In this document: one piece after another, positions 8,822 to 16,363 of the stretch
Layout of the letters: every line of letters starts with the position of its first letter
Position numbering within the stretch: the first letter of the stretch is position 1
NCBI RefSeq assembly: GCF_011193355.1
Contig: NZ_CP049780.1
Span: 5,003,803 to 5,067,802 of the forward strand
Length of the DNA: 64,000 nt
Direction of reading: 5' to 3'
DNA from: Streptomyces sp. JB150
GTDB lineage: Bacteria > Actinomycetota > Actinomycetes > Streptomycetales > Streptomycetaceae
The notes under the pieces: model-generated
Database searches by the model: none
Told to the model about the DNA's origin: nothing
The model's input: the letters and a program-made list of their open reading frames with translations, nothing else
Translations under genes and position numbers: made by a program

Positions 8822-8907
8822 CGCACGCGTGACCTTCCGTACGCGTGTGATGCCTTAGCGCGACAAACGCGGTCCGCGCGGGAAAGTCACGACCGTTCAC
8901 CCCTTTT

Positions 8908-8941
8908 GGTGGCGCGATGGACAACCGTCCGTCGCGCCACC
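8908..8941 (+). terminator. Strong 15-bp hairpin upstream of the Pel-like operon
   Basis: Arms ggtggcgcgatggac and gtccgtcgcgccacc with one G-U pair and an AACC loop. It lies 86 bp after the DUF3152 stop and 79 bp before the glycosyltransferase start. It could terminate the upstream gene or sit in the operon leader. No T-run follows. Confidence 0.6.
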
Positions 8942-9020
8942 GGCTTGTCCGCATACGTTCGTCCCGCTGCGAGCCGCCGGCCGACGGCGGCTCCCCACAC
9001 GGGAGATCGGGGGTGCACTC

Positions 9021-10982
9021 GTGCGCATCGGACTGCTGACCGAGGGTGGCTATCCGTATGTGAGCGGTGATGCCAGGATCTGGTGCGACCGGCTGGTGCG
9101 CGGACTCGGGCAGCACGAGTTCGACGTCTACGCGCTCAGCGGCAGCGAACGCCAGGAGGACGAGGGCTGGGTCCCGCTCCCGCCCCAGGTCACCCGGGTC
9201 CGGACGGCACCGCTGTGGACGGTGGAGGACGACGGCGTCGTTCACGGGCGGCGCGCGCGCCGGCGCTTCTCGGAGGCGTACGGCGAGCTGGCCGTCGCGC
9301 TGTGCTCCGGTTCCGCGGAGACGGTGGTACTGACGCAGGACGCCTGCGCCGTTGAGGCGGACCGTTTCGCCAGCGCTCTGTACGGGCTCGCCGAGCTGGC
9401 CCGCGAGGAGGGCGGACTGGCCCGCGCGCTCCGCTCCGAGACCGCCGTCCGCGCGCTGGAGCGCGCCTGTCGCGCGCCCGGCGCGCCCCGCACGGCGCGT
9501 GCGGCGCGCGTACCGGATCTGCTCGCCGTCGCCGCACACCTCGAACGCGCCCTGCGCCCCCTCTCGCTCGACTGGTACGAGGACGACGGGCTCGGCTCGG
9601 TCGACCTCTGCCACGCCGCCTCCGGCGGTGCCGCCGCCCTCTGCGGACTCCTCGCCCGGCACTTCCACGGCGTACCGCTGCTCGTGACCGAGTACGGCGT
9701 GCGGCTGCGGAGCCACTACCTGGACGCCGGCCACCACACCCCGGCCGTACGGGCCCTGGCCGCCGCCTTCCACGGCCGGCTCGCCGCCGAGATCTACCGG
9801 CGGGCCGAACGCATCACACCCGGCAACGCGCACGCCCGCCGCTGGCAGGAACGCTGCGGCGCCGACCGGGCCAAGCTGCGCACCGTCTACCCCGGCATGG
9901 ACGCCGCCCCCTTCGCGGAGGTGGGCGAGGCGCCGGAGGCCGCCGGCCCCGGCACGCTGGTCTGGGTGGGCCGGATAGAACCGGCCAAGGACCTCGTCTC
10001 GCTGCTGCACGCCTTCGCCGAGGCGCGCAGGGAGGAGCCGAAGACCCGGCTGAGGATCATCGGCGCGCCCGCCGGAACCGAGGGCGCCGCCTATCTCGCC
10101 CACTGCCGGGCGCTCGCCGCGCAGCTCTTCCCCGACGAGGCCGACGGGCCGCACGCCGTCGGCGACAACCCCGTCTCCTTCGAGGAGATCGGTGACCCGG
10201 AGGTCCCGACGCGCGCCGAGGCGTACGCCTCCGGCGCGGTGGTCGTGCTGTCCAGCGTCGTCGAGGGCTTCCCGGTCGGCCTCGTGGAGGCCATGTTCTG
10301 CGCCCGCGCGACCGTCTCCACCGACGTCGGCGCGGTGGTGGAAGTCATCGGCGGCACGGGGCTCGTGGTGCCGCCGCGCAACCCCAGGGCGCTCGCGGAG
10401 GCGTGCGTGGCGCTGCTGCGCGATCCCGAGCGCCGTGCGCGCCTCGGGGCCGCGGCGCGCGCCCGGGCGCTCGAACTCTTCACCGTCGAGCAGAACATCG
10501 CCGCCTTCCACGGCATCTACCTGGAGATCGTCGCGCAGTGCCCGGTCCGCCGGATCGTCGTCGACGACAACGGGGAGCCGCTGCCGTTCGCCGTGCCCGC
10601 GGAGGCGCGGGTGGCGGGGAGGTGGACGACCGGGGTGGTGGCGCGGGAAGCGGGAGCGAGGGCTGAGGTCGGAGCCGGAGCCGGAGCCGGGCTGGGGGCT
10701 GGGTCGGGAGCCGGAGTCGAGGCGGGGGCGGGTTCCAGGGCAGAGGCGCGGGGCGTGGGGGCGCAGGGCGCGAGGGCGCGCGGTGTGGGGGCGCGTGGGC
10801 CCCGGTGGGCGGGGGAGTGGGAGCCGGCGCGGGGCGCGGGGGCGGCCTTATCCGCCGGACCTGCGGTGTCGGCCGGATCCGCGATGTCTGCTGTGTCTGC
10901 TGTATCTGCTGTGTCTGCGGTGTCGCAGGCGTCGTCGGGCGCGGGTGGGGCGGTCGTGTCTGGCGTGGAGGTGGGCCGATGA
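9021..10982 (+). CDS. PelF-like GT4 glycosyltransferase (DUF3492)
   Basis: 653 residues. The N-terminal DUF3492 signature LLTEGGYPYVSGDARIWCDR is characteristic of PelF, the cytoplasmic transferase that builds Pel polysaccharide from UDP-GalNAc in characterised systems. Further PelF-like landmarks: TEYGVRLRSHYL near 227, ERITPGNAHARRWQ near 268, GRIEPAKDL near 316 and the donor-site EX7E motif EGFPVGLVE near 414-422. From about residue 545 the protein becomes a low-complexity Ala/Gly/Val/Ser tail with AVSAVSAVS repeats, not part of the family fold. GTG start preceded by a GGGGG stretch. Its stop overlaps the next start by ATGA. Substrate assignment is inference; other GT4 roles remain possible. 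Confidence 0.85.
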   Translation: MRIGLLTEGGYPYVSGDARIWCDRLVRGLGQHEFDVYALSGSERQEDEGWVPLPPQVTRVRTAPLWTVEDDGVVHGRRARRRFSEAYGELAVALCSGSAETVVLTQDACAVEADRFASALYGLAELAREEGGLARALRSETAVRALERACRAPGAPRTARAARVPDLLAVAAHLERALRPLSLDWYEDDGLGSVDLCHAASGGAAALCGLLARHFHGVPLLVTEYGVRLRSHYLDAGHHTPAVRALAAAFHGRLAAEIYRRAERITPGNAHARRWQERCGADRAKLRTVYPGMDAAPFAEVGEAPEAAGPGTLVWVGRIEPAKDLVSLLHAFAEARREEPKTRLRIIGAPAGTEGAAYLAHCRALAAQLFPDEADGPHAVGDNPVSFEEIGDPEVPTRAEAYASGAVVVLSSVVEGFPVGLVEAMFCARATVSTDVGAVVEVIGGTGLVVPPRNPRALAEACVALLRDPERRARLGAAARARALELFTVEQNIAAFHGIYLEIVAQCPVRRIVVDDNGEPLPFAVPAEARVAGRWTTGVVAREAGARAEVGAGAGAGLGAGSGAGVEAGAGSRAEARGVGAQGARARGVGARGPRWAGEWEPARGAGAALSAGPAVSAGSAMSAVSAVSAVSAVSQASSGAGGAVVSGVEVGR

Positions 10983-12343
10983 GGGACGTCGACCTGGACC
11001 GGCCCGGGACGCCCGACAGCCCCGGAGCGTGGGACGCCCGCTCGGAGCAGTGGCTGGCGGTAGGCGGCGTGGCGGCGGACGAGCCGGTGGAGGGCGCCGG
11101 TGACGCGCCCGCCGGTCCGCGCCCAGGCGCCGCTTCCGGTTCCGCCGCCTCCGGGGGTGTGGCCGCGGACGGCCGTCCGGGCCGCGCAGGTGGCCGTGAG
11201 TCCGCCGTACCTCCCCGCCGAGGGCCCGCCGACCCCGTCAAGGCCCTGATGCACCGTCACCGGGAGCTCTGCGCGCGGGCCGTGGACCCGCTGGAGATCG
11301 CGGCCGGTCTGGAAGCGCACGGCATCACCGACCGTACCGCCGCCCGGTTTCGCCACCGGGACGTGTTCTCCCTCGCCGAGGAGATGTTCGCGCGCGTCCC
11401 GCGCGCCGCCGACGCGCCGACGCGCCCGGTCGCGGCCGACCCGCCACGGGTGCGCGCGGAGTGGATCGTCCGCAGCCTGCTGCCCGGTGCCGCGGGCGTC
11501 GCGACCCTCGCCGGGCTGCGCCTCACCGACGGGCAGGTGCGCCTCGTCGTGGCCGCCGTGGGCGTGGTGACCCTCGCGCTCGCCGTACGCGCCGCCCTGA
11601 CCCGGGGACCGCTGAGCGCGCACCGTACCCGCCCGAAGTCCCCACCCCCCGCCACCGGCCTGCGCGTGTGGACCTGCTGGCTCCTCGCCTACGCCGTCTT
11701 GGGCGACGGCCTGCTGACCGCCGTCGCCACCGGTGGCCCCGACACCCTGCCCACCGGCACCCCGCACTCCTCCTGGCCGGTCGACACGGCCGTCCTGTCG
11801 GCCCTCGCCCTCTCCTGCGCCCCCGCCGCCTGGAGCGCGCACCTGCTGACGGCCGGCGCGCGCCGCAGACTCACGGCCAGCCGTGGCCTGGAGGAGTTCG
11901 CCGGCGCCGTACGGCCGCTGCTGCTCGGCGCGTCCGCCCTGTACCTGGCGGCCCTGGCCATGCTCCACGCCCTCACGGCCGCCGTCCTGCAGGAGCCCGC
12001 CGACCACGCCCGGACCCTCACCCTGGGCGCCCTGCTGCTGCTCGCCCGCCTCCTCGTCGCGCACGGCTTCCGCCACGCTCCGGCGCTGGTCCTGGGCGTC
12101 GCGGCGGCGGCCGAGGCGCTGGCCGTCGCCGCGCTGTTCGCCGCCCGCCTGCCGGGCTGCGGATTGCTCGCGCTGCCCGTGCGCGGCCTCCTGGACGGCT
12201 GGGGCGCGGGCAGTGTCCCGGTCCTCGTCTGCGGCGCCGGTGCCCTGACCTTGCTGATCCACGCGGGCCGCAGGCTCACCCGCGCCTCGGCGCACGCCGT
12301 GGCGCAGGCGCCGGCTTTGGTCGTACGGGACGACCGATGCTGA
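10979..12343 (+). CDS. Polytopic membrane protein of the Pel-like operon
   Basis: 454 residues starting at an ATG that overlaps the preceding stop (ATGA), so translation is coupled. Residues 1-160 are hydrophilic and contain a compact block around HRELCARAVDPLEIAAGLEAHG and FRHRDVFSLAEEMFARVPR that recurs in actinobacterial membrane proteins (recalled). About eight hydrophobic segments follow from residue 160 to 440, giving a cytoplasmic N-terminus and an integral membrane body. It is not recognisably PelG or PelE, but its place after PelF suggests it supplies the membrane export or platform function. Function inferred from context only. Confidence 0.75.
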   Translation: MRDVDLDRPGTPDSPGAWDARSEQWLAVGGVAADEPVEGAGDAPAGPRPGAASGSAASGGVAADGRPGRAGGRESAVPPRRGPADPVKALMHRHRELCARAVDPLEIAAGLEAHGITDRTAARFRHRDVFSLAEEMFARVPRAADAPTRPVAADPPRVRAEWIVRSLLPGAAGVATLAGLRLTDGQVRLVVAAVGVVTLALAVRAALTRGPLSAHRTRPKSPPPATGLRVWTCWLLAYAVLGDGLLTAVATGGPDTLPTGTPHSSWPVDTAVLSALALSCAPAAWSAHLLTAGARRRLTASRGLEEFAGAVRPLLLGASALYLAALAMLHALTAAVLQEPADHARTLTLGALLLLARLLVAHGFRHAPALVLGVAAAAEALAVAALFAARLPGCGLLALPVRGLLDGWGAGSVPVLVCGAGALTLLIHAGRRLTRASAHAVAQAPALVVRDDRC

Positions 12344-12537
12344 CCGCCGTCGACGCCATGGCCGCCGGCTCCGCCGCCTCCGCCGCTTCCCCGGCGTCGG
12401 AACGCCTCGGCCGTCCCGCATCCGGCGCCGCACCGGCCACGCGGCCGTGCCGCCGCCCCGAACCATCCATCCGCCGCCCCGGCGCCCGGCCAGGCCGCCA
12501 CAGGCAGCCGCACCACCCCCTCGAAGGAGAACACCAG

Positions 12538-12861
12538 ATGACCACCTCCCGACCCGGACACCCCGGAGCGCCCGGAGCCACCGGCGCGTTCGGCGTTCCC
12601 TCAGGAGCGAGCGGACCTGCCGTAGCCGGCGGAGCCGCCACAACCGGCGGACCTGCCGCAGCCGGCGGACCTGCCGTGATCGGCGGAGTCACCGTGACCG
12701 GCGGAGCCGCCGTGACTCGCGAAGTCACCGTGACCGGTGGAGCCGTCACAGCCGGCGGCGGAGTCGCCGTAGCGAACGGCGGACCCGGCGGCGCCCCGAG
12801 GCCGCCGGTGGCAGCCGGAACCCTCACCTCCGCCGCGCTCACCCGGGGAGGCGCCCGATGA
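12538..12861 (+). CDS. Low-complexity Gly/Ala/Val/Thr-rich small protein
   Basis: 107 residues beginning MTTSRPGHPGAPG, dominated by repeated GGAAVTGG-like units. The ATG at 12538 has AAGGAG 10 nt upstream, the best ribosome site in this operon, and its stop overlaps the epimerase start by ATGA. The same frame is open back to an ATG at 12337 that overlaps the previous stop, giving 174 residues, but without a good ribosome site. No domain recognised; it may be a structural peptide or mainly a translational coupling element. Reality as a protein is uncertain. Confidence 0.5.
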   Translation: MTTSRPGHPGAPGATGAFGVPSGASGPAVAGGAATTGGPAAAGGPAVIGGVTVTGGAAVTREVTVTGGAVTAGGGVAVANGGPGGAPRPPVAAGTLTSAALTRGGAR

Positions 12862-13898
12862 GGGTCCTGCTGATCGGAGCCAACGGCTACATCGGCCGCT
12901 TCGTCGCCGACCGCCTGCTCGCCGACCCGGCCGTGCAGCTCACCGCCCTCGGCCGCGGCGACGACGCCGACGTCCGCTTCGACCTCGCGTCCGGCAGCCC
13001 CGGCGCGCTCACCCGCTTCCTCGACGCGGTCCACCCCGGCGTCGTGATCAACTGCGCGGGAGCCACCCGGGGCGGAGCGCGGGAACTCACCCGGCACAAC
13101 ACCGTCGCCGTCGCCACCGTGTGCGAGGCGCTGCGGCGCAGCGGCTGCGGGGCCCGCCTGGTGCAGATCGGCTGTTCCGCCGAGTACGGCCCCAGCCAGC
13201 CCGGCTCGTCCACCGCGGAGGACGCCGTTCCGCGCCCCGGCGGTCCGTACGGCGTCAGCAAGCTCGCCGCCACCGAGCTGGTCCTCGGCTCCGGCCTGGA
13301 TGCGGTCGTCCTGCGCGTCTTCTCGCCCGCCGGGCCCGGCACCCCCGCCGGATCGCCGCTCGGCCGCCTCGCCGAGGCCATGCGCCGGGCCATGCAGACC
13401 GGCGACGGCGAACTCAAACTCGGCGGCCTGGGCGTCCAGCGGGACTTCGTCGACGTACGGGACGTCGCCCGCGCGGTGCACGCCGCCTCGCTCTCCGCCG
13501 CGCAGGGCATCATCAACATCGGCTCCGGCCGTGCCGTACGGCTGCGCGACGCGGCCGCGACGCTCGCGCGCGTGGCCGGCTACGGCGGCGCCCTGCACGA
13601 ACTGGACGGCCCGCCCGGCCCGCACCGCCCGTCCATCGGGCACCCGCGCCCCGAAGTCCTCGGCCACCACCGCGGCGAGGTCCTCGCCCACCACCGGGGC
13701 GAAGCCCTGGGCCACCACCGCGGCGACGCCGACCACCCGCAGCACACCGCCCCGGTCGCCTACCCCTACCCGGACGGCTGCGGCAGCTGGCAGCAGGCGG
13801 ACGTCCGCACCGCCCGCGACCGGCTCGGCTGGCGGCCCCGCATCAACCTCGAGGAGTCCCTGGCCGACATCTGGATGGAGGCGGCATGCCGCATCTGA
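12858..13898 (+). CDS. NAD-dependent sugar-nucleotide epimerase/dehydratase
   Basis: 346 residues of the extended short-chain dehydrogenase fold. Seen: NAD-binding GANGYIG (7-13), catalytic Ser region IGCSAEYG near 110 and YGVSK near 132 (YxxxK), then a C-terminal substrate domain ending RLGWRPRINLEESL. In Pel systems a C4-epimerase (PelX type) makes UDP-GalNAc from UDP-GlcNAc; the same role is inferred here from the adjacent PelF-like gene. Residues 265-296 form a His-rich insert of four 8-residue repeats absent from the normal fold. ATG overlaps the upstream stop; the 3' end overlaps the next gene by 13 nt. Confidence 0.87.
   Translation: MRVLLIGANGYIGRFVADRLLADPAVQLTALGRGDDADVRFDLASGSPGALTRFLDAVHPGVVINCAGATRGGARELTRHNTVAVATVCEALRRSGCGARLVQIGCSAEYGPSQPGSSTAEDAVPRPGGPYGVSKLAATELVLGSGLDAVVLRVFSPAGPGTPAGSPLGRLAEAMRRAMQTGDGELKLGGLGVQRDFVDVRDVARAVHAASLSAAQGIINIGSGRAVRLRDAAATLARVAGYGGALHELDGPPGPHRPSIGHPRPEVLGHHRGEVLAHHRGEALGHHRGDADHPQHTAPVAYPYPDGCGSWQQADVRTARDRLGWRPRINLEESLADIWMEAACRI
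13650..13745 (+). repeat. 24-bp tandem repeat encoding His-rich octapeptides
   Basis: Four consecutive in-frame 24-bp units (13650, 13674, 13698, 13722) encode PEVLGHHR, GEVLAHHR, GEALGHHR and the decayed GDADHPQH. The insert is near the end of the epimerase and is unlike other members of the family that I know. Confidence 0.9.
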
Positions 13899-14635
13899 CC
13901 AGCCGGCCGGTCCCCGCCGCGGGCACCGGCGTCCGCACCGGCCTCGGCGCCCCCGGCTACGCCCACCCGCTGCTCGCCCCGGCCGAGTGGGGCGAGCTGA
14001 CCCGCCCGGGTACGCCCGTGCACTGGGCGGTGCTCAACGTCGCTCAGGGACCGGGCACCCGCCCCGACCCGCACTGCCTCCAGGCGGCCGTCCGCCTGCG
14101 CGCGGCGGGCGTCCGCGTCCTCGCCCACCTGGACCTGACCTACGGCGCCCGCCGGTTCGGGGACGTGATCTCCGACGCGCACCGCTACCTCGACTGGTAC
14201 CGGGTCGACGGCTTCCTGCTGGACCGCTGTCCGTCCGACCGCGTCTCGCTGTCCGAGACACGCCGTATCGCCACCACGCTCCGCGCGCTGCGTGACGGTG
14301 CCCACATCGTGCTGGGCCACGGCACCCACCCGTACCCCGGCTACGCCGACACCGCGGACCAGCTGGTCACCTTCAACGGCCCCTGGAGCGACTACCGCTG
14401 GTCGCAGGCGGCGGAGTGGACCGCCGACCATCCGCCCGAACGGTTCTGTCACTTGGTGCACGGCGTTCCCCGAGGTCACCTGGACGAGGCGCTGCGCGTG
14501 GCCCGCTGGCAGGGAGCGGCGACGATCTGGTTCACCGACCGCACGGGCGCGGGCGGCCGCACCGACCCCTGGGAGGCCCTGCCCGGCTACTGGGACGACA
14601 TCGTCTCGCGTGTCGGAACAGGTGTCTCGGAATGA
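13886..14635 (+). CDS. Spherulation-specific family 4 (Spherulin-4) glycoside hydrolase-like protein
   Basis: 249 residues matching the Spherulin-4 family, a TIM-barrel group related to the polygalactosaminidase/PelA hydrolase domains. Seen: GAPGYAHPLL at the start, WAVLNVAQGPGTRPDP near 50, VLAHLDLTYGARR near 80 and DGFLLDRCP near 110, which carries the likely catalytic acid, then LGHGTHPYPGY. No signal peptide, so export would need another route. ATG at 13886 with GGAGG 5 nt upstream lies inside the end of the epimerase gene (13-nt overlap). It probably trims or modifies the polymer made by the operon. Family call is firm; substrate is inferred. Confidence 0.85.
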   Translation: MPHLTSRPVPAAGTGVRTGLGAPGYAHPLLAPAEWGELTRPGTPVHWAVLNVAQGPGTRPDPHCLQAAVRLRAAGVRVLAHLDLTYGARRFGDVISDAHRYLDWYRVDGFLLDRCPSDRVSLSETRRIATTLRALRDGAHIVLGHGTHPYPGYADTADQLVTFNGPWSDYRWSQAAEWTADHPPERFCHLVHGVPRGHLDEALRVARWQGAATIWFTDRTGAGGRTDPWEALPGYWDDIVSRVGTGVSE

Positions 14636-14697
14636 AAAAGGCCGTGGCAGTGTTACGGGTGAACAACCGTACTGATTGACCGACCAACGGAGTCCCC

Positions 14698-15876
14698 GTG
14701 TCGCTGCCACCCCTGGTCGAGCCGGCTGCCGAGCTCACCGTAGACGAGGTCCGCAGGTACTCCCGCCACCTGATCATCCCCGACGTGGGGATGGACGGGC
14801 AGAAGCGGCTGAAGAACGCGAAGGTGCTCTGTGTGGGCGCCGGCGGCCTGGGCTCGCCGGCCCTGATGTACCTGGCCGCGGCGGGCGTGGGCACGCTCGG
14901 CATCGTGGAGTTCGACGAGGTCGACGAGTCGAACCTGCAGCGCCAGATCATCCACAGCCAGGCCGACATCGGCCGCTCCAAGGCCGAGTCCGCGCGCGAC
15001 AGCGTCCTGGGGATCAACCCGTACGTGAACGTGGTCCTTCACGAGGAGCGGCTCGAGGCCGACAACGTGATGGACATCTTCAGCCAGTACGACCTGATCG
15101 TCGACGGCACGGACAACTTCGCGACCCGCTACCTGGTCAACGACGCCTGCGTGCTGCTGAACAAGCCGTACGTCTGGGGCTCGATCTACCGCTTCGACGG
15201 CCAGGCCTCCGTCTTCTGGTCCGAGCACGGTCCCTGCTACCGCTGCCTCTACCCGGAGCCCCCGCCCCCCGGCATGGTCCCCTCCTGTGCCGAGGGCGGC
15301 GTGCTGGGCGTGCTGTGCGCGTCCATCGGCTCCATCCAGGTCACCGAGGCGATCAAGGTCCTCACCGGCACCGGCGAGCCGCTGGTCGGCCGGCTGATGA
15401 TCTACGACGCCCTGGAGATGCAGTACCGCCAGGTCAAGGTCCGCAAGGACCCCGACTGCGCGGTCTGCGGCGAGAACCCCACCGTCACCGAGCTCATCGA
15501 CTACGAGGCCTTCTGCGGCGTCGTCTCCGAGGAGGCCCAGGCGGCGGCCGCCGACTCGACGATCACTCCCAAGCAGCTCAAGGAGTGGATCGACGACGGC
15601 GAGAACATCGAGATCATCGACGTCCGCGAGGTCAACGAGTACGAGATCGTCTCGATCCCCGGCGCCCGCCTGATCCCGAAGAACGAGTTCCTCATGGGCA
15701 CCGCCCTGGAGACCCTGCCCCAGGACAAGAAGATCGTCTTGCACTGCAAGACGGGTGTCCGCAGTGCGGAAGTCCTCGCTGTCCTCAAGTCCGCCGGCTT
15801 CGCGGACGCCGTCCACGTCGGCGGCGGAGTCATCGGCTGGGTCAACCAGATCGAACCGCACAAGCCGGTCTACTGA
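14698..15876 (+). CDS. moeZ: MoeZ, sulfur-carrier adenylyltransferase/sulfurtransferase
   Basis: 392 residues: an N-terminal ThiF/MoeB E1-like domain and a C-terminal rhodanese domain. Seen: ATP site GAGGLGSP near 50-57, YxxxYPEPPPPGMVPSCAEGG with the zinc/catalytic Cys region and paired CAVC, then the rhodanese loop HCKTGVRS near 350. It adenylates the C-terminal glycine of MoaD/CysO/ThiS-type carriers and loads sulfur as a thiocarboxylate, serving molybdopterin, cysteine and thio-natural products. GTG start. It has its own 62-bp gap after the Pel-like operon and is followed by a hairpin terminator. Confidence 0.95.
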   Translation: MSLPPLVEPAAELTVDEVRRYSRHLIIPDVGMDGQKRLKNAKVLCVGAGGLGSPALMYLAAAGVGTLGIVEFDEVDESNLQRQIIHSQADIGRSKAESARDSVLGINPYVNVVLHEERLEADNVMDIFSQYDLIVDGTDNFATRYLVNDACVLLNKPYVWGSIYRFDGQASVFWSEHGPCYRCLYPEPPPPGMVPSCAEGGVLGVLCASIGSIQVTEAIKVLTGTGEPLVGRLMIYDALEMQYRQVKVRKDPDCAVCGENPTVTELIDYEAFCGVVSEEAQAAAADSTITPKQLKEWIDDGENIEIIDVREVNEYEIVSIPGARLIPKNEFLMGTALETLPQDKKIVLHCKTGVRSAEVLAVLKSAGFADAVHVGGGVIGWVNQIEPHKPVY

Positions 15877-15906
15877 TCCCCTTATCACCGGCGCCGGCGA
15901 GTCACG

Positions 15907-15950
15907 GGAGCCCACGGCCGCTCCGACCAGTTCGGGGGCCGTGGGCTTCC
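15907..15950 (+). terminator. Hairpin terminator after moeZ
   Basis: Arms ggagcccacggcc and ggccgtgggcttcc with a loop of about 17 nt, 31 bp past the moeZ stop, followed by a modest pyrimidine run. Confidence 0.75.
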
Positions 15951-15997
15951 GCCGTTTCCGCCCGCGGCAAAACGCGCACCAGTCCGCGTAACCGCGT

Positions 15998-16361
15998 GTG
16001 CGGTGTTCGGTGTCGTGCTGTGTCGTGGACATAGCCGAGCCGCGATCGCCGAGTTGTCTGCCCTGCGTCGCCTCCGCGTCGTTCGGGGTCGCTGTGGGCT
16101 GTGTCATCGGGTCGCTGACCGTCTGGGCGCGCGCGTACTGCGGTGCGGGTGACGACGCCGGCGGGCGCTTCGAGCTCACCTTTCTGCTGCCGGTGGTGGT
16201 GACCGAAGCCCTCCTCGGGGCTGCTGGTGCTGGTGGCGACGGCATGGTTGGCATGGTGGTTCTTCGCGATCCGCGGCACCCTGGACGGCTGTCCCGGAGA
16301 CTCGGGCCTCCGCCCCGCGAGCAACGTCCCGCCACAGTGGCCCGAGTGCATCCCCGTCTGA
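15998..16361 (+). pseudogene. Frameshifted small membrane protein gene
   Basis: Two frames together read as one membrane protein. The first runs from about 15998 with AVGCVIGSLTVWARAYCG and FELTFLLPVVVTEALLG. At the GGGG run at 16217-16220 this frame stops looking like a membrane protein. The frame one base later continues as LLVLVATAWLAWWFFAIRG and ends ECIPV at a TGA (16359-16361). Removing one G joins the halves into LLGLLVLVATAWLAW, a continuous transmembrane segment. The second frame has an in-frame TGA just before the junction, so it cannot stand alone. Start uncertain. Could be a real frameshift or a base-call error in the G run. Confidence 0.6.
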
Positions 16362-16363
16362 TG

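Noticed and set aside
10805..10978. Longer N-terminus for the membrane protein after the PelF-like gene
   Set aside because: It would overlap the PelF-like tail by 170 bp; the ATGA overlap start is the usual coupling arrangement.
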